DNA from: Candidatus Coprenecus pullistercoris
GTDB taxonomy: Bacteria; Bacteroidota; Bacteroidia; Bacteroidales; UBA932
Reading direction: 5' to 3'
Length of the DNA: 64,000 bases
NCBI GenBank assembly: GCA_019116965.1
Contig: DXAT01000024.1
Span: 109,863 to 173,862 of the forward strand
Positions 63,027 to 64,000 of the stretch are shown one piece after another. A program made the translations under genes and the position numbers. Numbering within the stretch: position 1 is the first letter of the stretch; every line of letters starts with the position of its first letter. The notes beneath the pieces are model-generated. The model did no database searches. It was not told the DNA's origin and saw only the letters and a program-made list of their open reading frames with translations.

Positions 63027-63056
63027 TCTTATGTTTAATCTTTTAATACGTGAGGT

Positions 63057-63227
63057 ATGGAAAATGTGAATGAACAAAAGAGCGAACAGACTCAGGAGCA
63101 GCAGCTCAGGCAGGGTTCAACGAACAGCACCGGCACCGGAGAAAGAAAAGTCAGTAAGGCATGGGAGGCCGCTATGCGGCTAAAAGGCAGCGTTGTTATT
63201 CTTGATCCAACTCTGTACGAGCAATGA
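63057..63227 (+). CDS. Small protein preceding PIN toxin, probable antitoxin
   Basis: 56 residues, starting at the ATG at 63057 (MENVNEQKSEQTQEQQLRQG). The N-terminal half is glutamine-rich and disordered; the C-terminal half (VSKAWEAAMRLKGSVVILDPTLYEQ) could be the toxin-binding helix. The stop overlaps the PIN gene start by 4 nt (ATGA), the standard VapBC layout. No DNA-binding fold is visible. Confidence 0.7.
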   Translation: MENVNEQKSEQTQEQQLRQGSTNSTGTGERKVSKAWEAAMRLKGSVVILDPTLYEQ

Positions 63228-63646
63228 GGTACTTGATTGACACTAATATCATCGTGTTCATGATAGGCGATCCTGACATGCTGGATGAAAATGTCAAAGC
63301 CTTATTATCTGAACATGACGCTATTCTCTACACCAGTGCCGAGTCAGCCAAAGAACTTGTGCTTGCATTCAGGAATAAAAGACTTTTTGCCAAACGTTGG
63401 AAATCCGCTAATGACATGTTGCGCTCAATTGAGGACGAGTACAATATCCACATCCGCCCGCTCAACCGCGAGCATATATACACCTACGCAAGACTCCGGC
63501 TCAACACCCAGCAGGACCACAAGGACCCGTCAGACCACGTCATCATCTCCCACGCCATCACGGAGCACCTGCCGCTTATATCCAGCGACACCCGTTTCGG
63601 CTACTACCGTCCCCAAGGCCTCGACTTCATCCATAACCAGCGGTAG
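63224..63646 (+). CDS. PIN-domain (VapC-like) toxin RNase
   Basis: 140 residues. PIN acidic residues: MRYLIDTNIIVFMIGD (Asp 6), ESAKELVLAFRN (Glu about 43), DPSDHVIISHA (Asp about 103), SSDTRFGYYR (Asp about 119). The RNase site is therefore whole. It cuts RNA, tRNA in several VapC cases; target unknown. Coupled to the small upstream gene. Its stop is 6 nt from the convergent UvrA-type gene. Confidence 0.9.
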   Translation: MRYLIDTNIIVFMIGDPDMLDENVKALLSEHDAILYTSAESAKELVLAFRNKRLFAKRWKSANDMLRSIEDEYNIHIRPLNREHIYTYARLRLNTQQDHKDPSDHVIISHAITEHLPLISSDTRFGYYRPQGLDFIHNQR

Positions 63647-63652
63647 TTGCCG

Positions 63653-64000
63653 CTACAGATACTGCTTTGTGATAGAGCGGGGAGCGGAAAGTACACCGGA
63701 AGGGACGCCGGAGTAGAGCAGTTCGCCGCCGGAGCCGCCGCCGTAGGGTCCGAGCTCGATGAGCCAGTCGGCGGACTTGATAAGGTCAGTGTTGTGCTCG
63801 ACGAGGATGACGGTATTGCCGGCCGAGACCATCGAGCGGAACAGGCGGCCGATATGCTCCACATCCTTGAAATGCAGGCCGTCCGTAGGCTCGTCGAGGA
63901 TGAATATCCTGCGGCTCTGACCGAGGCGGGAGGCCAGCTTCATGCGCTGGAGCTCACCGCCGGAGAGAGTAGACAGAGCCTGATTCAGATGCAGATAGAC
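63653..64000 (-). CDS. UvrA-type excinuclease ATPase, C-terminal part
   Basis: The frame is open to the window edge, giving the last 115 residues. The ABC signature LSTLSGGELQRMKLASRL, Walker B IFILDEPTDGLHFKDV, and H-loop ILVEHNTDLIKSADWLIELGPYGGGSGGELLYSG belong to the UvrA second ATPase domain. It could be UvrA proper or a shorter class II UvrA paralogue (DGLHF in place of TGLHF suggests the latter). The N-terminus is outside the window. Confidence 0.85.
   Translation of the reverse strand, partial: VYLHLNQALSTLSGGELQRMKLASRLGQSRRIFILDEPTDGLHFKDVEHIGRLFRSMVSAGNTVILVEHNTDLIKSADWLIELGPYGGGSGGELLYSGVPSGVLSAPRSITKQYL

Noticed and set aside
1..64000. CRISPR array
   Set aside because: No run of regularly spaced identical short repeats was seen; the only regular repeats are the protein-coding 303-bp units at 30.8-33 kb.

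Overview
The window is chromosomal DNA from a member of the Bacteroidota, most likely order Bacteroidales. Four things support this. Promoters carry the Bacteroidota -7 element TAnnTTTG upstream of both tRNAs and many genes. The primary sigma factor is short (286 residues, no region 1.1). NusB has the long Bacteroidota form. Typical lineage families are present (DUF4296, DUF3276, the ~390-residue PurM, RNase Y). The genus cannot be fixed from the sequence alone.

Layout. 1-27.8 kb is ordinary core genome: a cdaR-like/yajC/nusB operon, tRNA-Cys, purM and purD, an aminotransferase, dtd and deoC, umuDC, RNase Y with a possible 6S RNA next to zapA, pyrC and ftsH. 45.2-64 kb is again core: tex, a ClC channel, ygiQ, argS, an M3 peptidase, rpoD, htrA, dnaN with a DnaQ-like exonuclease, tRNA-Thr, a YugP-type protease, a PIN toxin with its small upstream partner, and the end of a UvrA-type ATPase.

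Between the convergent ftsH and tex genes lies a ~17 kb accessory island (about 27.9-45.07 kb). It is bounded by two imperfect direct copies of a ~112 bp hairpin-bearing repeat and is by eye more AT-rich than its surroundings. Its minus-strand array runs from 43.57 to 28.11 kb. In order of transcription it encodes a four-helix membrane protein, a 1008-residue tubulin/FtsZ-like GTPase, a zinc-ribbon membrane protein, a chain of exported proteins (LPP20-like, NTF2-like, Sel1/beta-barrel), a DUF805-Sel1 inner-membrane protein, two lipoproteins (one with seven tandem ~100-residue repeats) and three more small zinc-ribbon proteins. A structured non-coding RNA candidate closed by an 11-bp inverted repeat and ending in a terminator-like hairpin follows, then a free-standing reverse transcriptase. 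At the other edge sits a REP-type (RAYT/Y1) transposase flanked by two long imperfect palindromes.

The best candidates for an undescribed system are (i) the tubulin-like GTPase operon, which joins cytosolic zinc ribbons and a cytomotive-type GTPase to periplasmic and outer-membrane proteins, and (ii) the reverse transcriptase with its upstream structured RNA, whose architecture recalls retrons and DRT-type defence reverse transcriptases without diagnostic retron motifs. Whether these are one system or two neighbouring modules is not decided by the sequence.
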